DNA of 64,000 nucleotides. Origin: Bacteroidota bacterium. GTDB taxonomy: Bacteria > Bacteroidota > Bacteroidia > Flavobacteriales > Weeksellaceae. Location: contig JAEWIE010000003.1 of assembly GCA_023387375.1 (NCBI GenBank), positions 12,547 to 76,546 on the forward strand. Reading direction: 5' to 3'. The position numbers were made by a program, and so were the translations under genes. The number at the start of each line of letters is the position of its first letter. Position 1 is the first letter of the stretch. Positions 44,175 to 53,896 of the stretch are shown here, piece after piece. The notes beneath the pieces are model-generated. The model was not told the DNA's origin. It did not search any database and saw nothing but the letters and a program-made list of their open reading frames with translations.

Positions 44175-45063
44175 CCTTTCTCAAATTTTCAAATTCTAAA
44201 TCCTTGCTCGATTCTTTTACCATATGCACAATAGAGTCGTAATCCTTAGTCATCGCCTCCTTGTCAGGGAAAATTTTAGCAAATTTTACTAAATCTCCTC
44301 TCGTAAATACCTCTTTTAAAATGGCTTCACTAGAGCTCGACACCGTTTGATTCAGATGGATTAAATCTAGTAAGTCTTCCGTTAAAAGCACATCGGCTGG
44401 AATTTTAAATTGAGAGCTAAGAAAGGCTCTTGAAATATCGATGAGCTCTACATAAAACAGACGGTAGTTTCCTTTTTCAATATACTGTTTCTTTTTAAGC
44501 TGAGAGAGGGCTTTTAAGGTTTGATTGGTTCTTACTTTAGGAGAGTCTTTTTGTCTTTTGCCGTAGCGAAGGAATTGATAGATTAAGAATATAATCGCTA
44601 GGAGCGCTAGTAGGCCTAAAATGTAAAATTTATAAAGCTCCCAATAGTCTTTCATATTGAGCTTTACCTCCCTGTTTTTCATGATGTCATGAATCTGATC
44701 TCCCTTCTGGGCTGTGTTCACGACTTCCAAAGTATAAGGAATTGTTTTTAAAACTTTGTCACCCACTTTCACCTCAAAAGCGGGAAGCGTAAAGGTGCCT
44801 TCCTCAAAAACCGTAAAGGTAATGAGGCGCTCATAAAGATCGGCTTGAATCGCAATACTGTCCTTAATTTCTTCAAAATGAAAAGGCAGAAGCTCTCCCC
44901 TAGGCGCAAGCTCCACATTTTGTCCGCCCAAATTTTCGATTCGGATCTTGTAGGTATTGGGCTCTGCTAGGGCAATCGTTTTCTTCTCTAGTACAGAAAA
45001 AAGCGTTTGACTACTTATCGAAAGGCTCCACAGCCCTAAAAATAGAAAGATTAGTTTTTTCAA
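44167..45063 (-). CDS. Bat-cluster membrane protein of unknown function
   Basis: The 298-residue protein has a signal peptide (LGLWSLSISSQ), an extracytoplasmic beta-rich domain, one membrane helix (FYILGLLALLAIIFLIYQFL, about 148-167) and a cytoplasmic domain. A protein of this shape is usual between the DUF58 and BatA genes in Bacteroidota, where it is sometimes annotated BatD-like or DUF4381-like; I cannot settle the family. The start codon is TTG (45061-45063), directly preceded by AAGGAGA, an unusually close Shine-Dalgarno-like sequence; no in-frame ATG fits. Confidence 0.75.
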   Translation of the reverse strand: MKKLIFLFLGLWSLSISSQTLFSVLEKKTIALAEPNTYKIRIENLGGQNVELAPRGELLPFHFEEIKDSIAIQADLYERLITFTVFEEGTFTLPAFEVKVGDKVLKTIPYTLEVVNTAQKGDQIHDIMKNREVKLNMKDYWELYKFYILGLLALLAIIFLIYQFLRYGKRQKDSPKVRTNQTLKALSQLKKKQYIEKGNYRLFYVELIDISRAFLSSQFKIPADVLLTEDLLDLIHLNQTVSSSSEAILKEVFTRGDLVKFAKIFPDKEAMTKDYDSIVHMVKESSKDLEFENLRKDV

Positions 45064-45074
45064 TCTCCTTACAT

Positions 45075-45938
45075 TTATCGGTTTAAGAAATACTGGTGCA
45101 GGGCGCGAACGTAAGGGGCGCCTGACTCTAATTCAATAAGTCCTGCACTGTGTTTTTCCAAAATTTCTCTTAATTTTTTCGCTTTGCTTCTTCTGGCTTC
45201 CGCGTAGTTATAACGCCAGCGTTTGCTTGACGTATTTACCCATTTGACTTCTCCCGTTTCGGAATCTTCCAATGCAACGTAGCCTAAATTTGGCAATTGC
45301 ATATCGCTTCGGTCACTTACACGAAACGCAAGCAGACTGTGACTTCTTGCCGCTACACCTAGTGTTTTTTGCTCAATTTCGTCTTCAAAATCCGATATCA
45401 TAAAGACAAAGGATTTCTTTTTAAAGACTTTCATAAGATACGAAAGCGCTTCGGCGTGATCGCTTCTGGTACGAACCGGCTGAAAAGAAAGAATTTGAGA
45501 AAGAAGAGAAAGCACATGCTTTCTTCCTTTCCTTGGAGGAATCACTTTGTAGACTTTGTCTGCATAGAGAATAAGGCCCACTTTGTCTTGATTGCCCGCC
45601 GCTGAAAATCCAATACTTGCGCATATCTCCGCCATGTATTCTCTTTTTAAGGAGCTATGGGTTCCAAAATCCATGGAAGCCGACACATCCACCATGAGAA
45701 TGACACTCAATTCTCTTTCCTCCTGCATTACCTTTACATAAGGCTCTTTAAATCGAGCGGTTTTGTTCCAATCAATCCTTCGAATTTCATCGCCAGGCTC
45801 GTAAGGTCGAATCTCAGAAAAGACCATACCTTGTCCTTTGAAAGCACTATGGTACTCCCCCATGAGCGCAGCCTGGCTTTTGTGCCGGGTGCGTATCTCA
45901 ATTTGTTTGACTTTCTTAACAAGCTCTTTAATGTCCAT
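45075..45938 (-). CDS. DUF58 (VWA-like) protein of the Bat cluster
   Basis: The 287-residue soluble protein has the DUF58 signature DEIRRIDWNKTARFKEPYVK, shown here in part as RRIDWNKTAR, and a VWA-type metal motif LMVDVSASMDFG. DUF58 proteins are encoded next to MoxR ATPases and are thought to be part of their metal-insertion or chaperone-like complexes. It is 48 bases after moxR and 11 bases before the next gene, clearly one operon. Confidence 0.93.
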   Translation of the reverse strand: MDIKELVKKVKQIEIRTRHKSQAALMGEYHSAFKGQGMVFSEIRPYEPGDEIRRIDWNKTARFKEPYVKVMQEERELSVILMVDVSASMDFGTHSSLKREYMAEICASIGFSAAGNQDKVGLILYADKVYKVIPPRKGRKHVLSLLSQILSFQPVRTRSDHAEALSYLMKVFKKKSFVFMISDFEDEIEQKTLGVAARSHSLLAFRVSDRSDMQLPNLGYVALEDSETGEVKWVNTSSKRWRYNYAEARRSKAKKLREILEKHSAGLIELESGAPYVRALHQYFLNR

Positions 45939-45986
45939 GAAATTCTTTGCTTCGCGCTTTTTGTTTTTGCAAGAGAAGACCCTTTA

Positions 45987-46991
45987 TTACGGCGCCTGAA
46001 TTTTAGTTAAAATCTTTTCAATTAAGGCCTCTGAGGTTAATTCTTCCGCCTGCGCTTCAAAACTAAGTCCAATTCTATGTCTTAAAACATCCATCGCTAC
46101 CGCTTTGACATCCTCTGGAATCACAAAGGCGCGGTTTTGCAAAAAGGCGTAGGCGCGACTGGCAATCGCTAAATTAATGGAAGCTCTAGGAGAAGCTCCA
46201 AAGGTAAGATAATCGGAAAGTTCACTTAGAGCGTATTTTTCCGGATATCTACTGGCAAAGACCATATCTAGAATATACTTTTCAATTTTTTCATCCAGGT
46301 AGATTTGATTGACGATGTCTCTAGCTTCTAGAATCTGCTCTAAACTTAACACAGCGTTAATCGTTTCAGGCGTTCCTGTAGCCACTCGTCTCATCACTTC
46401 TCTTTCGTCTTCAAAATCGGGATAATCGATAGTGCATTTTAGCATGAAACGGTCACTCTGCGCCTCCGGAAGCGTATAGGTTCCTTCTTGATCGATCGGG
46501 TTTTGGGTGGCAAGCACTAGAAACGGTCTTGGAAGAGCCATGGTTTCATCGCCGATGGTCACCTGTCTTTCCTGCATCGCTTCTAAAAGTGCAGACTGCA
46601 CTTTAGAAGGCGCTCTATTAATTTCATCCGCCAAAACAAAGTTGGCGAAAATAGGACCTCTTTTAATGAGAAAGTCATTTTCTTTAATGTTGTAAATTTG
46701 AGTTCCAATGACGTCCGCGGGAAGTAAATCGGGCGTAAACTGAATTCTAGAAAATTCACCATGCACCGCCTGCGCCAGTGATTTAATCGCTAAGGTCTTG
46801 GCTAGACCCGGAACTCCTTCTAATAAAACGTGGCCACTTCCCAGAAGCCCAATAAGCAGTCGGTCTATCATATAGGACTGTCCTACAATCGCCTTGTTAA
46901 TTTCTTGTTTTAAGCGCGTAAAATTTGCGCTCGATTCGGTAAGCCTTTGCGTAAGAACCTGAAGTTCTTCAGCCTGCTTTATTTCTGACAT
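45987..46991 (-). CDS. MoxR-family AAA+ ATPase
   Basis: The 334-residue ATPase has Walker A GVPGLAKT, Walker B FVLADEINRAP, sensor 1 LATQNPIDQEGTY, and the C-terminal lid with FGASPRASI. MoxR ATPases act with VWA proteins as chaperones or assembly factors; here the partners are the DUF58 and Bat proteins downstream. First gene of the cluster. A near-consensus -7 box (TAAATTTA on the minus strand, 46996-47003) ends four bases before the ATG, again suggesting a leaderless start. Confidence 0.95.
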   Translation of the reverse strand: MSEIKQAEELQVLTQRLTESSANFTRLKQEINKAIVGQSYMIDRLLIGLLGSGHVLLEGVPGLAKTLAIKSLAQAVHGEFSRIQFTPDLLPADVIGTQIYNIKENDFLIKRGPIFANFVLADEINRAPSKVQSALLEAMQERQVTIGDETMALPRPFLVLATQNPIDQEGTYTLPEAQSDRFMLKCTIDYPDFEDEREVMRRVATGTPETINAVLSLEQILEARDIVNQIYLDEKIEKYILDMVFASRYPEKYALSELSDYLTFGASPRASINLAIASRAYAFLQNRAFVIPEDVKAVAMDVLRHRIGLSFEAQAEELTSEALIEKILTKIQAP

Positions 46992-47471
46992 ATACTAAAT
47001 TTAATATTGCGTGGGTAAAATTGCGACAAATACAAGCAAAAGTCAACACAATTAGTGCCAATTTCAAGTTAAAATTTGTTAAATCTAAAAGCAATGAAAC
47101 GGGGTCGTAGAACCTTATTTGTTTTGTTTTCTAAGTGCAATTTACAAGATTTTTAGGATTGAAACTTGAAATTGATCTCTTAATTTTCAATTGCCCTTTT
47201 TTAGCACTCTCTCAAAAACCTATAAACAGCTTCGCTATAACGCCCTAAAACAAAGCAAACAAGAGCATTTCGCTTAAGGCCTAAAAATCGAAACATTTAA
47301 AAAGACATAAGAAATAATAAGGTAGTAAGATAAGCGCCGCCCTCAAAATAAGTCCTAGGAAAACGACCTTTAAGACTCCTAAAACGAATACCTAAAAAGG
47401 ACTTAAATTAAAAGCCTCTACTTGTGATTTACAATTTATTAAAGTACTTTTGAGCTTTAAAACCAAGTCTT
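46992..47471. other. 480-base noncoding region between moxR and the DinB gene
   Basis: AT-rich, without a convincing ORF on either strand. It contains an exact 12-bp inverted repeat (47059-47070 with 47163-47174) and four copies of CCTAAAA between about 47240 and 47400. The right end holds the DinB-gene promoter. It is the longest gap in the window. Confidence 0.5.
47422..47452 (+). promoter_or_regulatory. Full -33/-7 promoter of the DinB-rlmB group
   Basis: TTG (47422-47424), a 20-base spacer and TACTTTTG (47445-47452), 19 bases before the ATG at 47472. One of the best promoter matches in the window. Confidence 0.65.
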
Positions 47472-47942
47472 ATGACCTATCAATTTCAGACCCATAAAAC
47501 GGTCAGAAAAAACTTAAAAGATGTTTTAGAGTCCACTCCTTACGAAGAGCTTATGCTCATTCCGGATGGATTCAACAACAATCTGTATTGGAATATTGCG
47601 CACTGCGTCGCAACCCAACAACTGCTTCATTATTACCTTAGCGGCAATTCCTTTCGAATTGATAAATACTGGGTAGAAACCTACAAAAAAGGAACGTTTC
47701 CTAATCTAGATGTCTCCACCTCCGAAATCGAGGATCTTGGATTCTTACTGACGGAGACTTCTAAGATTTTAGTGAAAGATTATGAGGCGGGACTCTTTCC
47801 AGAGTACACGAAGTATCCGACAAGTTTTGGAATTACCCTTAATTCCATTGAAGAGGCCATAGTATTTAACAACGTGCACGAAGGATTACATTACGGGTAT
47901 GCCCTTGCACAAAAACGCGCCATTCTAGGCGAAACGTATTAA
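47472..47942 (+). CDS. DinB-superfamily protein
   Basis: The 156-residue four-helix protein has the metal-binding histidine triad typical of DinB/YfiT-like proteins: H44 (WNIAHCVATQQ), H136 and H140 (VHEGLHYGYA). Members include thiol-dependent transferases, but most in Bacteroidota have no assigned role. It starts an apparent operon; the methyltransferase gene begins one base after its stop. Confidence 0.85.
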   Translation: MTYQFQTHKTVRKNLKDVLESTPYEELMLIPDGFNNNLYWNIAHCVATQQLLHYYLSGNSFRIDKYWVETYKKGTFPNLDVSTSEIEDLGFLLTETSKILVKDYEAGLFPEYTKYPTSFGITLNSIEEAIVFNNVHEGLHYGYALAQKRAILGETY

Positions 47943-47943
47943 T

Positions 47944-48729
47944 ATGAGAGATTTTAACGCGCAAGGCGAAATCGATAAAAAAGACGATATGGTCTTTGGG
48001 ATCCATCCCGTGATGGAAGCCATTGAAAGTGGAAAAAACATTGACAAAATCTTTGTTCAAAACCAACTTCAAGGCCATAACGTGCAAGAACTTAAAGCTT
48101 TGCTTGCAAAGCACAAGATTCGTCCGAATTATGTGCCGATTGAAAAGCTAAATAGACTGACTCGAAAAAACCACCAGGGAGTCGTTGCATTCATTGCACA
48201 AGTGCCCATTTATTCCATTGAAGAAATCCTTCCCGATTTGCTTGAAGAAGGAAAAACTCCTTTTCTTCTTATTCTAGACCGCCTTACAGACGTACGAAAC
48301 TTTGGAGCGATATGCCGAACCGCAGAGTGCGTAGGTATTGATGCTGTGATCATTCCCGAAAAAGGAGGCGCACCGATTTCTTCAGATTCGATAAAAACCT
48401 CCGCGGGAGCCCTTTTCAACCTTAAAATCTGCAAAGAGAAAAACTTAGCCCATACCGTGGACTACCTTCAACAAAATGGAGTGCTCGTTTATGCGGCTAC
48501 AGAGAAAGCGCAAAAACTAGTCTATGACGTAGACTTTAGTGAGGGCTGCGCTCTTGTCATGGGGAATGAAGAAAGCGGAATTTCAAAAGAAGTTTTACAC
48601 CATGCAGACGAAAAAATAAAACTTCCGATTGAAGGAAAAACCCAGTCTCTCAATGTTTCGGTCGCTACGGGAGCCATTTTATACGAAGCTCTTCGTCAAA
48701 AATCTCTTTCTGCTAATTTGGAATCCTAA
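47944..48729 (+). CDS. rlmB: SpoU-family rRNA 2'-O-methyltransferase (RlmB-like)
   Basis: RlmB methylates the 2'-OH of a guanosine in 23S rRNA. The 261-residue protein has a substrate-binding N-terminal domain (FGIHPVMEAIESGKNIDKI) and a SPOUT domain with motif 1 DRLTDVRNFGAICRTAE, motif 2 LVMGNEESGIS and motif 3 LPIEGKTQSLNVSVATGAILYE, partly quoted. Length is standard. The exact target nucleotide cannot be read from the sequence. Confidence 0.93.
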   Translation: MRDFNAQGEIDKKDDMVFGIHPVMEAIESGKNIDKIFVQNQLQGHNVQELKALLAKHKIRPNYVPIEKLNRLTRKNHQGVVAFIAQVPIYSIEEILPDLLEEGKTPFLLILDRLTDVRNFGAICRTAECVGIDAVIIPEKGGAPISSDSIKTSAGALFNLKICKEKNLAHTVDYLQQNGVLVYAATEKAQKLVYDVDFSEGCALVMGNEESGISKEVLHHADEKIKLPIEGKTQSLNVSVATGAILYEALRQKSLSANLES

Positions 48730-48754
48730 GATTCTACCACTTTAAACCCATTTT

Positions 48755-49804
48755 ATGAAAAAATATTCAATTTTCCTTATCGCACTACTAAGTCTTAGCG
48801 CGTGCAAAAAAGAAAACCAAACTTCCACTACAAATACGCTAACCGATAGCCTTGCACCTAAGGGGACCGCTATGGATTCTACTGCGGTATTAGGCGGTGT
48901 AGCCGCTGGACCAGCCATTTCAGAAAAAGACGGCGTTTATACGCAAAATTTTAATTTAACGGTAGGCGAAACCTACCCTCTTACAACCTACCAAAGAAAC
49001 CTACAATCCGTAGTAGGACCCGACGGTAAGACCCAAAAAGCCTCTAGCAATTCGACAGACGAAATGAGCTTTACCGTAAATGATTTTAAAGACGGAATAT
49101 ATGACCTTACGATTAACCTCATTGGCAAAACCAATTCTCAAACCGTGGACGGGAAAACAATCAGCGTCGATACAAAGGGAAAAGAACCTCAAGATCCGCA
49201 GCTAAAGATGATGTGGCATATGAACCGCGCTCTTACGGGAAACAAACTTCAAATGAAGATGAATTCAAAAGGAGACGTTCTATCCATTACGGGCTTTGAT
49301 CCTATTTATAAGAAAATTACAACGGCAGCTACAACCCTTATCAAAGACGAGGGACAAAAACAGGAATTTCTTAAAGGCTTCAAAGCAAGCTTTAATGAAA
49401 ACACCATTAAAGAGCAGTTTACTAAAAACTTAATGGTTCTTCCAAAAGCGGGCGCGAAAATGGGACAAAAATGGAGTGAGACGGAAAACGCTTCTCAAGA
49501 TGGATCCGTGAAACTAACCACCCATTACACCCTTGAAAAAGTAGACAATGGAATCGTGACGATTAAAGTGACGGGCGGTATTCCCAAAAAATCTGATAAG
49601 AAAACAAATGAGGGAGTCACTAACACAATCTCCTCTGAGCTTTCGCAAAGTGGAAGCGTAAAACTGGATCAGGCCACAGGTTGGATCAAAAACCAAAACG
49701 TGAGCATTAAATCAACGCAAAGCCAAACACTTTCGGATGGAAAACAAAGCGAGACGATGAAAAGCGAATCGACTTCCACCATTATTGTCAACCCTGAAAA
49801 ATAA
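48755..49804 (+). CDS. Lipoprotein of unknown function (possibly DUF6263)
   Basis: The 349-residue protein has an SpII signal (LSLSAC, C17) and a low-complexity linker rich in Thr and Ala. The mature part looks beta-rich, with FNLTVGETYPLTTYQ, VDGKTISVDT, a central MKMNSKGDVLSITGFDP and PKAGAKMGQKWSETE. I associate this pattern with the DUF6263 lipoproteins of Flavobacteriia but am not certain. It lies 25 bases after rlmB. Confidence 0.7.
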   Translation: MKKYSIFLIALLSLSACKKENQTSTTNTLTDSLAPKGTAMDSTAVLGGVAAGPAISEKDGVYTQNFNLTVGETYPLTTYQRNLQSVVGPDGKTQKASSNSTDEMSFTVNDFKDGIYDLTINLIGKTNSQTVDGKTISVDTKGKEPQDPQLKMMWHMNRALTGNKLQMKMNSKGDVLSITGFDPIYKKITTAATTLIKDEGQKQEFLKGFKASFNENTIKEQFTKNLMVLPKAGAKMGQKWSETENASQDGSVKLTTHYTLEKVDNGIVTIKVTGGIPKKSDKKTNEGVTNTISSELSQSGSVKLDQATGWIKNQNVSIKSTQSQTLSDGKQSETMKSESTSTIIVNPEK

Positions 49805-49818
49805 AGATTTTTAACTCC

Positions 49819-50034
49819 ATGAAATTCATCCTTCTTACCATACTCTCCACAATTATCATTTTCTTTGTGTGGAATATTTTAAAGAGACTCTTTTTTAACA
49901 AGTTCTATCAATTTCCGAGTCCAAAAAAGAGTACAGAGACTCCGAAAGACCAAGTAAAGTCCAATTTAAAATGGGACGCTGAAACGGTGGAGTATGAAGA
50001 GATAAACGAAAAAACAAATGGCCAAAAAGACTAA
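49819..50034 (+). CDS. Small membrane protein (DUF4834-like)
   Basis: A 71-residue protein with one N-terminal membrane helix (ILLTILSTIIIFFVWNIL) and a charged cytoplasmic tail ending in LKWDAETVEYEEI, a motif I associate with DUF4834. The 3' end overlaps the start of the YfhO gene by 17 bases, a conserved-looking arrangement that suggests coupling. Confidence 0.7.
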   Translation: MKFILLTILSTIIIFFVWNILKRLFFNKFYQFPSPKKSTETPKDQVKSNLKWDAETVEYEEINEKTNGQKD

Positions 50035-52573
50035 TCTCCTCTTTGTTATTATTTCCTTAGGGATCCTTCTTTTGATCTCTCTATTGTACCTTTCGCCTGT
50101 TCTTACAGGCAAAAGTATTATTCAGCCTGATATTGTGCATTACAAAGGAGGCGCAAATGAACTTCTCGACTACCGAGATGTCCACGGAAAGGAAACCTAT
50201 TGGAGTGATGCCATGTTTGGAGGAATGCCCACCTATCAATCGGGAGCGCAATTTCGAGGTGATTTAATAAAGCAGGTGGATTATGCCCTGCAAGTTTTGC
50301 CTAGGCCAGCCAATTATATTTTCCTTCTGATGGCCGGGTTCTTTATGCTTGGCTATGTCGTCACCAAAAGCTGGAAATACGCTCTTTTAGGGGCTACCTT
50401 CTTTGGTCTTTCCACTTATTTTTACATTATTATTGCGGCGGGGCACAATGGTAAAGTGCATACCCTAGCCTATTTTGCACCGCTACTCGCGGGAATTCTT
50501 TTGGTATACATCCGAAAGAAGTATCTTCTTGGATTTGTCCTAACGACTCTTTTCATGGGGCTGCAAATTTCGGCGAACCACCCGCAAATGACTTACTATC
50601 TTTTTTTAGCGCTAGGATTCCTCTTTCTATCCGAACTCTATCGAGCCATCAAAGACAAAACGAGACTTCGTCACTTTTTAGTAAGTTCAGGAATCTTGGC
50701 TCTTGCCTTTGTCTTAGGAGTGGGAATGAATTCCCAAAGGCTTTTAGCCAATGCTGAATTCGTTCAAGAAACCACTCGAGGAAAACAAATCCTTGACAAC
50801 GCAAATCAATCAAGCGCAAAATCAGGTCTCGACAAAGGATCCATTACGATGTGGAGCTATGGAAAACTAGAGACCTTAAACCTCTTTATTCCGCGTCTTA
50901 TGGGCGGGGCAAGTAACGAAGAGGGATCCGATAAAATTATGGAAGGCTTTCAGTCTTTGGTCCAAGAAAACGTACAGAGTCAGGCGCAGTGGGAGCGAAT
51001 CTCTCAAGGTCTTAGTAGTTTAACCTATTGGGGTGAGCAGCCGGGAACCTCGGGTCCTGCTTACCAAGGCGCAGTGGTCGTATTCTTAGCGATTCTTGGG
51101 TTTTTCTTTGTAAAGAATAAGTACAAATACTGGATCCTTGGGGCGAGTATTCTTACCATTTTACTCGCATGGGGACATAACTTCTCTCTACTCACAAACT
51201 TTTTCATTGATTATATTCCTCTGTACAATAAGTTTAGAGCTCCTTCTTCCATTTTAGTGGTGGTGGAACTTCTTTTCCCACTAGTCGCCATTTTAGGACT
51301 CTATCAGTTTTTTCAAAATGAGAAATTGTCCTTAGAAAAGAAACAGAAAACACTTTTGCGCGTAAGTGGAGCGGTTATACTCTTTTTAATCCTCCTTCTC
51401 GTCGGTGGAAAATCTCTTTTAGGCTTCTATACGCCTAGCGAAAAGACTTACCTTCCGCCCTACTTATTAGATTACTTAGTGGAAAACCGTCATGCAGTCT
51501 TTGTAGAGGATACGTTAAAAGCCTTAGGCTATGTCGTGCTTGTGTTTGCTCTTCTCTTTCTAAGTTTAAAACAAAAACTATCCCAAAATGTAGTTCTAAT
51601 CGCCATTGGGCTTATTAGCTTACTAGATCTTTGGAGCGTAAACAAACGTTATTTGAACGACTCGAACTTCGTAGAGAAAGCCTTTGCGGAGCAGCCCTTC
51701 TTAACGGAAGACTCTGCCTTTTTGCAGGAAAAAGCAAGTGACAATTCCTACATTCAGGGACTACTTGGCCAAATCCCCGTAAATAAGACTCTCGAGGAAT
51801 TAACCGCCGCCGATACGACTCATTATCGAATCTACAATCAAACTTTAGGAACCTTTGGAGAAACGAACACCTCTTATTTCAAATCCTCTATTGGGGGATA
51901 CTCTGCCGCAAAATTAAGAAGGTACGATGACCTCATCGATGGGTATTTTATAAGAGGAGACTCTATTAAGACGCCAAAAGCACTAAACCTTCTCAATGCA
52001 AAATACCTCATCTATGGATCTACCTCAGATCCCAAGGTGGCTCTAAATCCAGATGCAAACGGACCGGGATGGCTTGTTTCCGAAGTTCTCTTCGCAAAAA
52101 CGGCGAATGAAGAATTTGAGCAAATAGGTAAGGTGGATAGCAAAAAAGTAGCCGTGGTAAATGAAGCGGACAAAGCCTATTTCGATGGCAAACCACTTGC
52201 CGCGGATTCAAGCGCAAGCTTTACACTAACGGATTACAAAGCCAATGAAATTGCATTTCATTCGAATTCAAAAACGCCGCAGCTAGCCGTGATATCGGAA
52301 ATGTACTATCCGCATGGTTGGAAAGCCTATATAGATCAAAAGCCTGCGGAGTATATTAAAGTCGATTATCTTCTTCGTGGAATCTATCTGCCTGCAGGAA
52401 GTCATGAGGTAAAAATGGTTTTTGAACCTGAGGTCATTCAAAAAGGAAGACTTTATTCTCTTTTAAGCACAGGTCTTTTTGTGTTATTAGCAGGACTTGG
52501 ATTCTACTACGAAAGGAAAAAACTCCTTTTTAGTCCAAGTGAAAACGAGCAAAAAGAGAAATCACAAGAGTAA
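50018..52573 (+). CDS. YfhO-like integral membrane protein
   Basis: The 851-residue protein has about a dozen membrane helices (from LLFVIISLGILLLISLLYL) and a large C-terminal extracytoplasmic domain with a final helix. The first loop GGANELLDYRDVHGKETYWSDAMFGGMPTYQ, quoted in part as YWSDAMFGGMPT, is typical of bacterial YfhO proteins, a GT-C-like group linked to glycosylation of lipoteichoic acids in Bacillus. In Gram-negative Bacteroidota the acceptor is unknown. A glycosyltransferase gene follows two bases later. Confidence 0.88.
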   Translation: MAKKTNLLFVIISLGILLLISLLYLSPVLTGKSIIQPDIVHYKGGANELLDYRDVHGKETYWSDAMFGGMPTYQSGAQFRGDLIKQVDYALQVLPRPANYIFLLMAGFFMLGYVVTKSWKYALLGATFFGLSTYFYIIIAAGHNGKVHTLAYFAPLLAGILLVYIRKKYLLGFVLTTLFMGLQISANHPQMTYYLFLALGFLFLSELYRAIKDKTRLRHFLVSSGILALAFVLGVGMNSQRLLANAEFVQETTRGKQILDNANQSSAKSGLDKGSITMWSYGKLETLNLFIPRLMGGASNEEGSDKIMEGFQSLVQENVQSQAQWERISQGLSSLTYWGEQPGTSGPAYQGAVVVFLAILGFFFVKNKYKYWILGASILTILLAWGHNFSLLTNFFIDYIPLYNKFRAPSSILVVVELLFPLVAILGLYQFFQNEKLSLEKKQKTLLRVSGAVILFLILLLVGGKSLLGFYTPSEKTYLPPYLLDYLVENRHAVFVEDTLKALGYVVLVFALLFLSLKQKLSQNVVLIAIGLISLLDLWSVNKRYLNDSNFVEKAFAEQPFLTEDSAFLQEKASDNSYIQGLLGQIPVNKTLEELTAADTTHYRIYNQTLGTFGETNTSYFKSSIGGYSAAKLRRYDDLIDGYFIRGDSIKTPKALNLLNAKYLIYGSTSDPKVALNPDANGPGWLVSEVLFAKTANEEFEQIGKVDSKKVAVVNEADKAYFDGKPLAADSSASFTLTDYKANEIAFHSNSKTPQLAVISEMYYPHGWKAYIDQKPAEYIKVDYLLRGIYLPAGSHEVKMVFEPEVIQKGRLYSLLSTGLFVLLAGLGFYYERKKLLFSPSENEQKEKSQE

Positions 52574-52575
52574 AA

Positions 52576-53883
52576 ATGAGCAAAAAAAAAGTTTTAATCA
52601 TCACCTATTACTGGCCTCCCGCTGGGGGACCTGGCGTACAGCGATGGCTAAAATTCACAAAATACTTGCCTGAGTTTGGGTATGAGCCCTATGTGTATAC
52701 ACCCGAAAACCCAAGCTATCCACTCTTAGACTCTACCTTAGAAAAGCAGGTGCCGAGGGAGCTCACGCTTGTCAAAACCAAAATTTGGGAACCCTATCAA
52801 CTGGCGGAACTTTTAAGTTCCAGCAACAAAAAATACAAGGCAGGTCAGTTTGACAAAAAAGAAAACCAAAGCCTAAAGGGAAGACTTTCCATTTGGGTTC
52901 GAGGAAATTTCTTTATTCCGGATGCCCGAAAGTTTTGGGTAAAACCTTCCATACGTTTTCTAAAGTCCTATTTGAAAGAGAATGGCATTGATACGGTTAT
53001 CACTTCCGGTCCTCCTCATTCCATGCATTTAATTGGTCTTGGACTTAAAAAAAGCGATCCTTCTTTAAAGTGGATTGCAGACTTTAGAGATCCGTGGACA
53101 GAAATCTCCTATTACAAACATCTAAAGCTCTCGAGGTGGGCGGATCAAAAGCACCATCTCCTAGAGAAAGAGGTTTTACAAACGGCCGATTTAACCCTTG
53201 CTACTAGTTATGCGGACAAAGAGCAGCTGACTTCTTTAGGCGGACGTGCCATCTGCATCACCAATGGATTTGATCCAAGCGATCTTCCTGCATGCCCAAA
53301 GCAAAATGCTAAATCGAATTCCAAATTTATCCTTAGTTATATCGGCGTCTTAGAGCAACTACGAAATCCAGAACTGCTATGGAGGGTATTGTCTGAGCTC
53401 GTTCAAAGTGAAGAGCTTTGGAAAGAGAAACTTGAAATCCGTTTTGTAGGTCGAATCGATCCTAAACTTTTTGAGAGTCTTCAAAACTCTCCATTAGCTC
53501 CTTTCTTAAAAGAAATGGGCTACCTATCCCATGAAGAGGCATTAGCCCAAATGAAGCAGGCCCATTTACTCCTTATCACCAATTTTCCTTCCGCGGCTTC
53601 CAAAGGAATTATCCCTGGAAAACTTTTTGAATACTTAGCCTCTGAAAAACGAATTTTGTCCTTTGGACCTGCAGGCGCAGACGTGCAAAAGATTCTAGAA
53701 GAAACTAGGAGCGGATCTCATTTCACCTATGAGGATTCGGATTCACTGAAAGAATTTTTGAAAAAGGAAATGGAAAGTTTTGAGTCGGGAGTTAAAAATG
53801 AAAAATCAGCTTCTATTGAAAAGTTCACAAGGCGCGCTTTAACCCAATCACTTGTCAGTGCACTAGAAGATTTAAATTCGTAA
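52576..53883 (+). CDS. Glycosyltransferase (GT4-like)
   Basis: The 435-residue protein has a GT-B fold plan: N-terminal ITYYWPPAGGPGVQRWLKF, TSGPPHSMHLIGLGL, ADFRDPWTEI, and a C-terminal nucleotide-sugar part with ITNGFDPSD, LSYIGVLEQLRNPELL and GKLFEYLASEKRILSFGP including the EX7E-like region. It transfers a sugar to an unknown acceptor, probably in envelope polysaccharide or lipid synthesis, in the cytoplasm. It follows the YfhO gene by two bases. Confidence 0.88.
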   Translation: MSKKKVLIITYYWPPAGGPGVQRWLKFTKYLPEFGYEPYVYTPENPSYPLLDSTLEKQVPRELTLVKTKIWEPYQLAELLSSSNKKYKAGQFDKKENQSLKGRLSIWVRGNFFIPDARKFWVKPSIRFLKSYLKENGIDTVITSGPPHSMHLIGLGLKKSDPSLKWIADFRDPWTEISYYKHLKLSRWADQKHHLLEKEVLQTADLTLATSYADKEQLTSLGGRAICITNGFDPSDLPACPKQNAKSNSKFILSYIGVLEQLRNPELLWRVLSELVQSEELWKEKLEIRFVGRIDPKLFESLQNSPLAPFLKEMGYLSHEEALAQMKQAHLLLITNFPSAASKGIIPGKLFEYLASEKRILSFGPAGADVQKILEETRSGSHFTYEDSDSLKEFLKKEMESFESGVKNEKSASIEKFTRRALTQSLVSALEDLNS

Positions 53884-53896
53884 ACCCTATCCCTAC

